A stretch of DNA of 11,080 bases from an uncultured Selenomonadaceae bacterium (GCA_905236325.1 CAJOPJ010000033.1:1-11080), one strand, 5' to 3'; positions 5,012 through 11,080 are shown, counted from the first letter of the stretch. Numbers and translations are program-made. Notes: a model not told the origin generated them from the letters alone.

Positions 5012-7501
5012 TCATCTGTCGCCCAACTTTTCGCTAAGTCTGTGTTGAAGATCTGCTTTAAATTCTTCGCCGCCGACTTGGAATTTAACTTCAACGCAAA
5101 TTACAAAAATTGGTATGCTCCAATTTGCCTGCGCGACTTCTTCAGGAATTTTCACAGCGTCCTTTTCAGTTATAACAATTGCTTCAGCGTCTAACGCGTC
5201 GGCTTGTTGCAAAACTTCCTGCATTTCCTTCATTGTGTATTCATGGTGGTCAGGGTATCGCAAACTTTCGATAACTTCCGCGCCCATGTCAGTCAATGTT
5301 CTTTCAAAAGACGCAGGATTTCCAATCGCCGAAACTGCCATAACTTTTTTGCCGGAAATTTTTTCAATCGCGATGCCTTCCTGCGCCAAATTTTCAAACC
5401 AATCCGACAACTGAATAAAGCAGCGCGGCTGATGAATACTTTCGACAACCTGCGCAGCTGAATTGTATTTGCCGACAGTCTTGCGAATGTCTTCAACTGC
5501 GCCGGCTTCAGCTTGGTCAACTTTTGTAATTAAGCAAACATCGGCGCGGCTGATATGTGACATTGATTCGCGCAAAGTTCCGCGTGGCAAAATATAGCCG
5601 TTGCCGAAAACATTAACCGCGTCCACCAATAAAATATCCAAGTCGCGTTCAAGTTGCCAATGTTGATAGCCGTCGTCCAAAATCGCAACTTCTGCGCCGA
5701 AATGTTCAATGGCATATTTGCCTGTAAGCGCACGCTCCGCGCCAATCAAGACAGGAACATTCGGCAAATGTTTAGCAAGCATAAATGCTTCGTCGCCGGC
5801 TTCGGCAGCAGTCATTTGCAATTTTTTGCCGTCGCTAACAATTCCGACTTCGCCGTGCCACTTTGCCCTGTAGCCACGATTTAAAATTACAACTTTATAA
5901 CCAAGATCGCGAATATCTCTTGCCAAGCGTTGTGCAGTTGGAGTTTTGCCAGTTCCGCCGACTGTGATATTTCCAAGACTTATGACATAGCAATTTAATT
6001 TTTGTTTGCCGCTGATTCCGAGTTTATAAGCCAGCAATTTTAAATTTACAAGCTGTTCATAAATCAAAGACAAGATAAACATAAACGCCATGAAAATATT
6101 CATAACAACGCCGTGAACTTCTTTGCTGTGAACCAAGTCAATGAAGTAAGTTTTTAGATTTTCAATTTTTTGAGTGGTGCGCGGGTGATGTTTATTTTCT
6201 TTAGCTTCGTACTCAGTTAAAACTTTACGCAATAAAACAGCTGACTTTCTGGCTGCGCCGCGATTTTCCAGAATAATTTTCAGTGTTTCATCTTCAAGTT
6301 GTTTGCGTCTGACTTCGTCATCGAACAATTTTTTAGTTTCAAGTGCAAGTTCTTCAGGCGTATTTACAGTTACGCAAGCATTGCGATCTTTAAAAAGCGC
6401 GTGTGTTTCTTTGAAATTTTCCATGTGGTAGCCAATGATAATTGCCTTGCCGTGTGCCGCCGGTTCCAAAATATTATGACCGCCGCCATTTTCTGACAAA
6501 GTTCCGCCAACATAAACCACAGTTCCAAGCGCGTAAAGTCTGCCAAGTTCGCCGACAGTATCGACAATGATAACATCTTCATTTGCAGGCGTGCGTTTTT
6601 GAAGTTCAGTGCGCGTGGCGACTTTGTAACCTGCGCTTTTGCAAATTCCAACAACTTCACGCGTACGCAAAGTTTCACGCGGCGCAATTATCATTTTTGC
6701 AGTTGGATGACTTTCACGCACGGCTTTAAAGGCTTTTATTAAATGTTCTTCTTCATTGCGGTGGGTGCTGCCGGCAATTAAAATTTCATCTTCACTGTTC
6801 AAGCCCATAGTCTGATAAAAATTTGCGCGTTGTTCGGGCGTAACATCTGTATAAGTCTGATCAAATTTTGTATTGCCTGTGACAGTTACAAGTTCTTCAG
6901 GTGCGCCGAGTTGTTTAATATATTCACCATCAATGTAGGACTGCATTGCAAAAAATTTAACAGTGCCAATCATATCAGTCAAAATTGAAAACATATATTT
7001 GTAACGCTTAACGCTTTTGTCAGAAATTCTGCCGTTGACCATCATAACAGGAATGTGCATTTGGCGCGCATTTTTCAGGAAGTTTGGCCAAAGTTCAGTT
7101 TCAACAGGCATAAAGATTCTGGGGTGGATTCTGCGCAAAACTGAAGCTGCGATAAATGGCAAGTCGAGCGGAAAATAAATTATTGCGTCCGCGTCTTTAA
7201 TGATTCTGTTTGCCATTTCATAGCCGGCAGTCGTGACTACTGAAACCAAAATTGGCGACTTTGGAAATTCGCGTCGAAATTCCTTAATCAGCGGCGAAGT
7301 TGCAACTATTTCGCCAACTGAGGCTGCGTGAACCCAAATGCAATTTTTTTTAGCGACTTTATCTAGTGCGCCGTCGGGAAAAAATCCTAAACTTTGCTTG
7401 ATTCGCTCCACAAAACCTTTTTCGCGTATAGAGCGAATCGCAAATACCGGAATTATTATTATCACGACCAAAATTGCCGCCAAGTTGTATAAAAATTGCA
7501 T
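5012..7501 (-). CDS. waaA-lpxK: Fused Kdo transferase (WaaA/KdtA) and lipid A 4'-kinase (LpxK)
   Basis: 829 residues joining two enzymes normally encoded separately. Residues about 1-425 are WaaA: an N-terminal membrane anchor (4-22), WVHAASVGE (56-64) with the catalytic-base glutamate E64, PVETELWPN (132-140), GNTKFD, GST (244-246) and the CMP-Kdo site GGTLSENGGGHNILEPAA (332-349). Residues about 465-829 are LpxK: a hydrophobic anchor (about 465-482), the P-loop GGTGKTP (515-521), LNRGYR (540-545), GDEAFMLAK, LDDGYQH (608-614), PRGTLRE (639-645), YPDHHEY (749-755) and TEKDAVK (778-784). LpxK phosphorylates the lipid A disaccharide at the 4' position; WaaA adds Kdo to the product, both at the inner leaflet of the inner membrane. 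The linker (about 430-462) is charged and has no start codon with an RBS that would suggest two genes. The ATG at 7501 has AAAGGA (plus-strand 7512-7517) at 10-base spacing. All key residues look intact in both halves, so it is probably bifunctional. Confidence 0.95.
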   Translation of the reverse strand: MQFLYNLAAILVVIIIIPVFAIRSIREKGFVERIKQSLGFFPDGALDKVAKKNCIWVHAASVGEIVATSPLIKEFRREFPKSPILVSVVTTAGYEMANRIIKDADAIIYFPLDLPFIAASVLRRIHPRIFMPVETELWPNFLKNARQMHIPVMMVNGRISDKSVKRYKYMFSILTDMIGTVKFFAMQSYIDGEYIKQLGAPEELVTVTGNTKFDQTYTDVTPEQRANFYQTMGLNSEDEILIAGSTHRNEEEHLIKAFKAVRESHPTAKMIIAPRETLRTREVVGICKSAGYKVATRTELQKRTPANEDVIIVDTVGELGRLYALGTVVYVGGTLSENGGGHNILEPAAHGKAIIIGYHMENFKETHALFKDRNACVTVNTPEELALETKKLFDDEVRRKQLEDETLKIILENRGAARKSAVLLRKVLTEYEAKENKHHPRTTQKIENLKTYFIDLVHSKEVHGVVMNIFMAFMFILSLIYEQLVNLKLLAYKLGISGKQKLNCYVISLGNITVGGTGKTPTAQRLARDIRDLGYKVVILNRGYRAKWHGEVGIVSDGKKLQMTAAEAGDEAFMLAKHLPNVPVLIGAERALTGKYAIEHFGAEVAILDDGYQHWQLERDLDILLVDAVNVFGNGYILPRGTLRESMSHISRADVCLITKVDQAEAGAVEDIRKTVGKYNSAAQVVESIHQPRCFIQLSDWFENLAQEGIAIEKISGKKVMAVSAIGNPASFERTLTDMGAEVIESLRYPDHHEYTMKEMQEVLQQADALDAEAIVITEKDAVKIPEEVAQANWSIPIFVICVEVKFQVGGEEFKADLQHRLSEKLGDR

Positions 7502-7572
7502 AGAAAAATTTTCCTTTCAGTCATAATTAAGCTGTTGGACTTTAGAATTTAGACACCGACAACCGGCGACTA

Positions 7573-8754
7573 CTAAATGCTGTAACCAATTTTGTCCAGC
7601 CATTGAACAGCTTTAAGTTGTATTTGCGCCAAAGTATCAACGCGCCGGATAATTGTTCTGTCATAAATTCCTGTAGCGCAAACTTCGGCAGTCAAAATAA
7701 TTTCCGGCGCGTCGCCAAGTTGCAAATAAAAATCTTCATCGCCCTCGACAGCGCAAGTTAAAATAATTTCCTCCGCAGTTTCGGCAGTGATTTTTATCGG
7801 TGCGTCGCAGCGGTAACGATAAATTTGCAAATTAAGTTCAGTTTCTTCAGCCGGCACAAAAAGTTCATAAAAAAAATTTCCGCCGTGAGTCAATTTAATA
7901 AATGGCGCGATATTACTGCGTTGTTCGGTGTTAGAAAAAAAATTTACCTCAACCTTGCCAAAAATTTCAGCGCGTTTTACAAAAATTTTTTCAGTGTCGA
8001 TATTTCTTTTGCCGAAAACTTCGCCGGAAAATTTATGCACATTATCTAAATAAATTTGCGACTTGTCAACTTTTTCAACAGTCAAAATAATTTCAAAATC
8101 AGTGCGCGTTGTACTTGAAATTTCAATGCGTTGAAGTTGAACAGATTCAGCCCAGTCAAAAATAAATTTGTCGGCGGTGGCGTTTTTTTCAGCAAAATTT
8201 GCAAGATTGTCAGTGCGCATTTGAAAAAAAACTTCGTCCGCGTTCAAAATCTTCAGCGCGTTGTGTTTGTAATATTTAAGCATTTTTGCAAGTGGATTGC
8301 CATTTAGCAAAGGCTTTTGACATTCCGGCGGAACAGGAAATTTTATTTTGTGATTTGGTTCGATTGTTGAAAGCAAATTAAGCGCGTAAAAATCCGAAGG
8401 CGAAGTTGTCGGAATTTTTTTCTTGAAAACTTCAGGTTGAAAATCTTTTTCTGCACGGCAAATTTCAGCTAAAACTTTGTCGAAGTTAGGAAAATTTTCA
8501 GCTACAAAAATTATGTCGGGTTTTGTCAGCAGTGCAAATTTTAGTGCGTTGGAGTTTTTGGCGTGGAAAATAATTACTTCGGCTTTTGCGTTCCAAAAAT
8601 TTAAAATCATATTTCCGCAAATTAAAATTTCATCGCCGATTTTTTCAGCAACTACTAAAATTTTTGTACCGAAGTAAGTTTGGTCGAAAAAAGAATTTCC
8701 GGCGACAGGAATTTCTTGTGCGCCTGTAAAATCAAGTTCCAACGCTGTTTCCAT
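7573..8754 (-). CDS. PIG-L/LmbE deacetylase-like protein with a degenerate active site
   Basis: 393 residues from ATG 8754. A GTG at 8769 extends it by five residues, but the Shine-Dalgarno-like GGAAGGGTGG touches that GTG, while it sits about 11 bases before the ATG. Residues 32-62 (ILVVAEKIGDEILICGNMIL and the following strand) align with the PIG-L start VVAPHPDDE-x-x-GCGG-x-x. The zinc ligand His is replaced by K38 and the first, catalytic Asp by G40; D41 and E42 remain. Further family-like stretches are DFYALNLLST (121-130) and AKMLKYYKHNALKILNADEVFF (156-177), which matches the 'alanine-leucine ... SQ ... E-x-F' end of the deacetylase domain. Residues about 205-393 are beta-rich and unrecognised. 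No signal peptide or membrane segment is seen. It precedes the waaA-lpxK/kdsB genes, 71 bases upstream with no terminator between, so a surface-glycan or LPS role is plausible. Loss of two active-site residues argues against ordinary deacetylase activity. The family call is from motif resemblance only. Confidence 0.6.
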   Translation of the reverse strand: METALELDFTGAQEIPVAGNSFFDQTYFGTKILVVAEKIGDEILICGNMILNFWNAKAEVIIFHAKNSNALKFALLTKPDIIFVAENFPNFDKVLAEICRAEKDFQPEVFKKKIPTTSPSDFYALNLLSTIEPNHKIKFPVPPECQKPLLNGNPLAKMLKYYKHNALKILNADEVFFQMRTDNLANFAEKNATADKFIFDWAESVQLQRIEISSTTRTDFEIILTVEKVDKSQIYLDNVHKFSGEVFGKRNIDTEKIFVKRAEIFGKVEVNFFSNTEQRSNIAPFIKLTHGGNFFYELFVPAEETELNLQIYRYRCDAPIKITAETAEEIILTCAVEGDEDFYLQLGDAPEIILTAEVCATGIYDRTIIRRVDTLAQIQLKAVQWLDKIGYSI

Positions 8755-8794
8755 AAAAATTTTTTCCACCCTTCCAAACTACAAATTTGCACTT

Positions 8795-8803
8795 AGTATA
8801 GCA
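8795..8803 (-). promoter_or_regulatory. Extended -10 promoter for the minus-strand LPS operon
   Basis: On the minus strand this reads TGCTATACT, a TGn extended -10 with five of six consensus bases. The -35 region is poor (TGGCAA at 17-base spacing, three of six), as is common for extended -10 promoters. The start point would be near 8788, about 34 nt before the ATG at 8754. This is the only promoter candidate seen upstream of the five-gene operon. Confidence 0.45.
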
Positions 8804-8824
8804 GATTTAGTTTGTACTTGCCAG

Positions 8825-8853
8825 TTGACGATAAAACTTTGCAGTGCTATAAT
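8825..8853 (+). promoter_or_regulatory. Near-consensus sigma-70 promoter for rpsU
   Basis: TTGACG (8825-8830), a spacer of exactly 17 bases and a perfect TATAAT (8848-8853). Eleven of twelve hexamer bases match consensus, which fits a highly expressed ribosomal protein gene. The predicted start is near 8860, about 157 nt before the rpsU ATG. It diverges from the minus-strand promoter, with about 45 bases between the two -10 boxes. Confidence 0.8.
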
Positions 8854-8859
8854 TGCCAA

Positions 8860-9016
8860 GTGATTTGTTTTAATCATAATCAGCAAGAAATTTCTTACTG
8901 CTATGACTGGCGTTGGGAATTGCTGTTGTTAAACAATCACAACCGCAGGAAACTCAGACTCTAAAAAGTCGGAGTACCTTCATTTGGCAGTTTTTAGCGG
9001 AGGGAGGGAAATCAAA
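8860..9016 (+). promoter_or_regulatory. Structured 5' leader of rpsU (candidate cis-regulatory RNA)
   Basis: Between the promoter and the rpsU start lie about 157 nt with several possible helices. GTGATTTGTTT (8860-8870) pairs with AAACAATCAC (8931-8940) with one bulge, closing a domain that begins at the predicted first nucleotide. CAGCAA (8881-8886) pairs with TTGCTG (8920-8925) inside it. A second hairpin pairs AGG, ACTC and GACT (8947-8960) with AGTC, GAGT and CCT (8967-8979) around the loop CTAAAA. CCGC (8943-8946) can pair with GCGG (8997-9000), next to the Shine-Dalgarno sequence, and CCTTC (8977-8981) can pair with GGAGG in it. No known riboswitch motif was recognised. The pairings are seen; regulation is inferred. 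Confidence 0.4.
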
Positions 9017-9196
9017 ATGGCTAATGAAGTGAAAGTTGGCAAAAATGAATCAATCGATAGTGCTCTCCGTCGCTTTAAACGTACATGTCAAAGAGCCGGA
9101 ACTCTTGCAGAAGTTCGTAAGCGCGAACATTATGAAAAACCTAGTGTTCGTCGCAAGAAAAAATCTGAAGCAGCACGCAAACGCAAATTTCATTGA
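9017..9196 (+). CDS. rpsU: Small ribosomal subunit protein bS21
   Basis: 59 residues, the normal Firmicutes S21 length. It is a small, very basic 30S protein near the anti-Shine-Dalgarno end of 16S rRNA and assists initiation. Family signatures: VKVGKNESIDSALRRFKR at the N-terminus and the arginine/lysine-rich end HYEKPSVRRKKKSEAARKRK. The start is the ATG at 9017, preceded by a very strong GGAGGGAGGG (8999-9008) at 8-base spacing. An in-frame ATG at 8984 would lie before that Shine-Dalgarno sequence and translate it, so it is rejected. The gene has its own near-consensus promoter and a long foldable leader. It is usually followed by gatB/yqeY-family or other genes in Firmicutes; here it is followed by a terminator and then rnhB. 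Confidence 0.97.
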   Translation: MANEVKVGKNESIDSALRRFKRTCQRAGTLAEVRKREHYEKPSVRRKKKSEAARKRKFH

Positions 9197-9238
9197 TTCT
9201 GCAGTTTTATCAAAAAAGCAGCCGGAATTTCAATTTTT

Positions 9239-9311
9239 AAAATCACCGGCATTATCTCCTAGTGAGTGTCAACAACAAAAAGACCATCGGTTTATTTGCC
9301 GGTGGTTTTTT
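9239..9311 (+). terminator. rpsU terminator region with two competing 5' arms
   Basis: The main hairpin pairs 9278-9290 (AAAAAGACCATCGG region) with 9299-9311 (CCGGTGGTTTTTT region), 13 pairs with two G-U, loop TTTATTTG, ending in a T-run: a normal rho-independent terminator. An upstream segment, AAAATCACCGGC (9239-9250), is also complementary to GCCGGTGGTTTT (9298-9309), 12 pairs with one G-U, and so competes for the same 3' arm. GCCGG (9221-9225) can in turn pair with CCGGC (9246-9250). The terminator is well supported; switching is speculative. Terminated or read-through transcription would set the level of rnhB, for which no clear separate promoter was found. Confidence 0.8.
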
Positions 9312-9368
9312 ATTTCTGCAGGAAAATTTTTTTGCGTCAAGAATATTTATGCTAAAAATTTTTTGGTG

Positions 9369-10046
9369 ATGATAATGATAAAACCTGACAGCATTGAAGA
9401 TAAAATGCGCGTGCAAAGGCTTTATGCTTATGAAGATTTAGCGCGAAATCAAGGCTACAATTTAATTGCCGGTGTTGATGAGGCAGGGCGCGGAAGTTTA
9501 ATTGGTTGCATGACTGTTGCCGCAGTTATTTTGCCACCTGATTTTTATATTGCCAAGCTGAACGATTCCAAAAAACTTTCAGCACACCAGCGCAACAAAA
9601 TTTTTGATGACATTTTGGAAAATTGTATCAGCTACAACTGCGTGGAAGTCAGCGTGGAAGAAATTGACAGCTTAAATATTTATCAAGCGACATTGGTAGG
9701 AATGAAACGCGCAGTTGCAGGTTTAAAAATTCAGCCGGACTTTGTTTTGACTGACGCAATGAAAGTTGAATTTAAAAGCATCCCAACGCAATCAATTGTT
9801 CACGGCGACGCGCTTTCTGCTTCAATAGCTGCTGCGTCTGTTATTGCTAAAGTTACGCGTGACAGATTGACCGACGACTGGGACAAAAAATTTCCGCAAT
9901 ACAATTTAAATCATAATCGCGGTTACGGAACAAAAGCGCACATTTCGGCTATTAAAAAATTCGGACCGTGCGAACTTCACAGAAAATCTTTTAATCCTGT
10001 AAAACAGCTTTTAGGCATTAAAAATTTGACCTCAGCAAATGTCTAA
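9369..10046 (+). CDS. rnhB: Ribonuclease HII
   Basis: 225 residues from ATG 9369, the usual size range. It cleaves RNA in RNA/DNA hybrids and starts removal of misincorporated ribonucleotides from DNA, in the cytosol. Catalytic residues are present: D37 and E38 in AGVDEAGRG (34-42), D129 in VLTDA and D165 in AKVTRD. The ribonucleotide-junction elements GRG (40-42) and GYGT (185-188) are also kept. The usual proline after GRG is serine here (GRGSLIGC), a mild deviation. The open frame extends upstream to 9036 but that part is an out-of-frame read of rpsU and its terminator, so it is not coding. GTG 9366 and ATG 9375 are alternative starts; the RBS is weak (GGTGAT, 9365-9370), so the exact start is uncertain by a few codons. 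A FliK/YlqG-like gene follows after 32 bases, as in the Firmicutes rnhB neighbourhood. Confidence 0.95.
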   Translation: MIMIKPDSIEDKMRVQRLYAYEDLARNQGYNLIAGVDEAGRGSLIGCMTVAAVILPPDFYIAKLNDSKKLSAHQRNKIFDDILENCISYNCVEVSVEEIDSLNIYQATLVGMKRAVAGLKIQPDFVLTDAMKVEFKSIPTQSIVHGDALSASIAAASVIAKVTRDRLTDDWDKKFPQYNLNHNRGYGTKAHISAIKKFGPCELHRKSFNPVKQLLGIKNLTSANV

Positions 10047-10078
10047 CAGCTAAATTTACTCCGAAGGAGGAAATTTTT

Positions 10079-11080
10079 ATGCCAATGGACGCAGGGGCAA
10101 TAGGCATAAGACCTGCCCTACAAGAAAGACCAACCGGACGAACTGAAGGCGTACAAAGGCGCGACGACGGCGCAAGTGGCGGTAGTTTTAAACCACAAAC
10201 AAATGTAGCTTTAAAAACTGCGATTGAAGATTTGGCAGGGACGCTTTCAAAAATTTCACAGCACGAACGCTTTGGTATTGACAAAATGCCTCAAGAAGTG
10301 CGCGAAATTGTTAAAAATATTCTGCAACAATCATTTTCAATGCAAGAAACGCTAAACAAAGGCATCGGCAGCACTATTGAAAGTCAACGCTTTTCAATGG
10401 AACAGCTGTCTGTTTTTGCGCGTATGCTTTCGCAAATTGGTGCACTTGCCGACAAAGGCTTTTCAATGCAACTTTCGGACGAAACGCAATTATTACTTTC
10501 GCAATTCAAAAATTTATTGGTATCAACAAAAGAAGGCAGTTCACTTGAACCTGTTTTGCTGTCGAAGGCGGCGTTTGAACTTATCGACTCAAAAAATCCT
10601 GAACAACTGCCGCAAGCCTTGTATGAAATTTTATCTCAACTTGCCGCGCAAACTTCCTCAACGCAGGTTTATCAGCCGCAGTCCGAAGGTTCACAATTTT
10701 TAAAACAGCTGATTCAATATTTTATGCCACGACCGACTGAATCTGAAACTAAACAAACTCAACAACAAAATCAAAATTCACAGCAGACTCAAAATCAAAA
10801 TCCACAACAACAAAATCAAACGCCAACGCGCAGATTTTTAAGTTCGCTGTTCAAACAATACACAGACACGCAACCAATTAAATATGAACCGCCAAGCCAA
10901 CAAGCTCAACAACAAGCTCAGCAGGAAACTTTGACGCGCTACCAAAATCAAACTCAAAATCAAAATTCACAACAAACTCAAAACCAAAATTCACAACAAA
11001 CTCAAAACCAAAATTCACAGCAAACTCAAAACCAAAATTCACAACAAACTCAAAACCAAAATTCACAGCAAACTCAAAAC
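10079..11080 (+). CDS. FliK/YlqG-like flagellar hook-length control family protein, 5' part (open at window end)
   Basis: 334 codons without a stop to the end of the window. ATG 10079 has GAAGGAGG (10063-10070) at 8-base spacing. Residues 40-215 are mostly helical (for example 45-60, 72-90, 100-125 and 175-192) and resemble no enzyme I know. From about 220 the chain is very rich in Q, N, T and S, ending in perfect QNSQQTQN repeats from 295 on. A short ordered island (TRRFLSSLFKQY, 250-261) interrupts the Q/N region. The identification rests on position: in Firmicutes, rnhB is followed by a large low-complexity FliK-like protein (YlqG in Bacillus) and then a small FlhB-like protein. FliK proteins have disordered N-terminal/central regions and a C-terminal FlhB-interacting domain, which would lie outside this window. 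No signal peptide or membrane segment is seen. The function is inferred, not shown. Confidence 0.55.
   Translation, partial: MPMDAGAIGIRPALQERPTGRTEGVQRRDDGASGGSFKPQTNVALKTAIEDLAGTLSKISQHERFGIDKMPQEVREIVKNILQQSFSMQETLNKGIGSTIESQRFSMEQLSVFARMLSQIGALADKGFSMQLSDETQLLLSQFKNLLVSTKEGSSLEPVLLSKAAFELIDSKNPEQLPQALYEILSQLAAQTSSTQVYQPQSEGSQFLKQLIQYFMPRPTESETKQTQQQNQNSQQTQNQNPQQQNQTPTRRFLSSLFKQYTDTQPIKYEPPSQQAQQQAQQETLTRYQNQTQNQNSQQTQNQNSQQTQNQNSQQTQNQNSQQTQNQNSQQTQN
10961..11080 (+). repeat. Perfect 24-bp tandem repeat, at least five units, coding for QNSQQTQN
   Basis: Units start at 10961, 10985, 11009, 11033 and 11057 and the last ends exactly at 11080, so the array continues beyond the window. The units are identical except that the fourth codon is CAA in units 1, 2 and 4 and CAG in units 3 and 5. 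The unit is a multiple of three, so copy-number change keeps the frame. A near-identical single copy lies at 10772-10795 (codons 232-239), with a degenerate neighbour at 10796-10819, which suggests an older origin and later expansion at the 10961 site. Confidence 0.97.

Noticed and set aside
6110..6220. Missed gene boundary between waaA and lpxK
   Set aside because: The frame is continuous, and no stop codon or RBS-plus-start is seen in the linker, so a true fusion is the simpler reading.
8984..9016. Upstream in-frame ATG for rpsU (11 extra residues)
   Set aside because: It would translate the strong Shine-Dalgarno sequence at 8999-9008, which is ideally spaced for ATG 9017, and the S21 family starts at the later position.
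8860..9016. 4.5S/SRP RNA, 6S RNA or a tRNA hidden in the rpsU leader
   Set aside because: The conserved SRP loop (GGAAG...AGCAG type), a T-loop GTTCRA and a 6S-like long central bubble were not found.
9221..9311. Known riboswitch or T-box between rpsU and rnhB
   Set aside because: No conserved core motif of any family I know is present; only complementary arms and a terminator are visible.
9036..9368. Long upstream extension of the rnhB reading frame (would give a 336-residue protein)
   Set aside because: It reads rpsU in the wrong frame and then runs through the rpsU terminator; RNase HII homology begins only after 9369.
10878..11066. Minus-strand open frame encoding repeated NFGFEF-type units
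   Set aside because: It is the antisense reading of the 24-bp coding repeat; its regularity comes from the repeat itself, and it has no RBS or homology.
10961..11080. CRISPR array
   Set aside because: The repeats are directly adjacent with no spacers, and they encode a regular peptide within an open frame.

Overview
The window looks like chromosomal DNA of a flagellated, low-to-mid GC, diderm member of the Firmicutes, most probably a Negativicutes (Selenomonadales-type) bacterium. The evidence is a mix that is hard to find elsewhere. Lipid A/Kdo genes (waaA, lpxK, kdsB) sit beside typical Firmicutes features: a 59-residue S21, a YvyF-type flagellar zinc-ribbon protein, rnhB followed by a FliK/YlqG-like gene, strong GGAGG ribosome binding sites and A/T-flanked rho-independent terminators. 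This assignment is inferred from gene content; no database search was possible.

Layout. (1) Positions 1-75: the 3' end of a tRNA gene and its terminator. (2) 86-1979, plus strand: a housekeeping-type promoter drives a three-gene motility/chemotaxis unit consisting of a stand-alone CheY-like receiver, a CheX-like phosphatase with a long unrecognised N-terminal half, and YvyF. The first two overlap by 14 nt. It ends at a terminator that also serves the opposing operon. (3) 8754 down to 1996, minus strand: a probable five-gene operon in transcription order: a degenerate PIG-L deacetylase-like protein, a WaaA-LpxK fusion, kdsB, gatB (UUG start) and pyrF. It joins outer-membrane Kdo-lipid A synthesis to tRNA amidation and pyrimidine synthesis. 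(4) 8755-9016: a divergent control region with an extended -10 promoter on the minus strand and a near-consensus promoter on the plus strand. The latter is followed by a roughly 155-nt foldable leader before rpsU. (5) 9017-11080, plus strand: rpsU, a terminator region with two competing 5' arms, rnhB, and the 5' part of a Q/N-rich FliK/YlqG-like gene. That gene runs off the window inside a perfect 24-bp tandem repeat array.

How the genes fit together. KdsB activates Kdo to CMP-Kdo. The WaaA half of the fusion transfers Kdo to lipid A precursor, and the LpxK half adds the 4'-phosphate of lipid A, so two inner-membrane lipid A steps are tied in one polypeptide. The PIG-L-like protein that leads this operon keeps the fold signature but has lost the expected zinc/catalytic residues. 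The CheY/CheX pair is a natural kinase-target/phosphatase couple. YvyF and the FliK-like gene show that the cell builds flagella. The items most worth checking are the PIG-L-like pseudoenzyme, the WaaA-LpxK fusion, the rpsU leader, the rpsU-rnhB intergenic structure and the repeat array. I saw no defence system, mobile element or CRISPR array.
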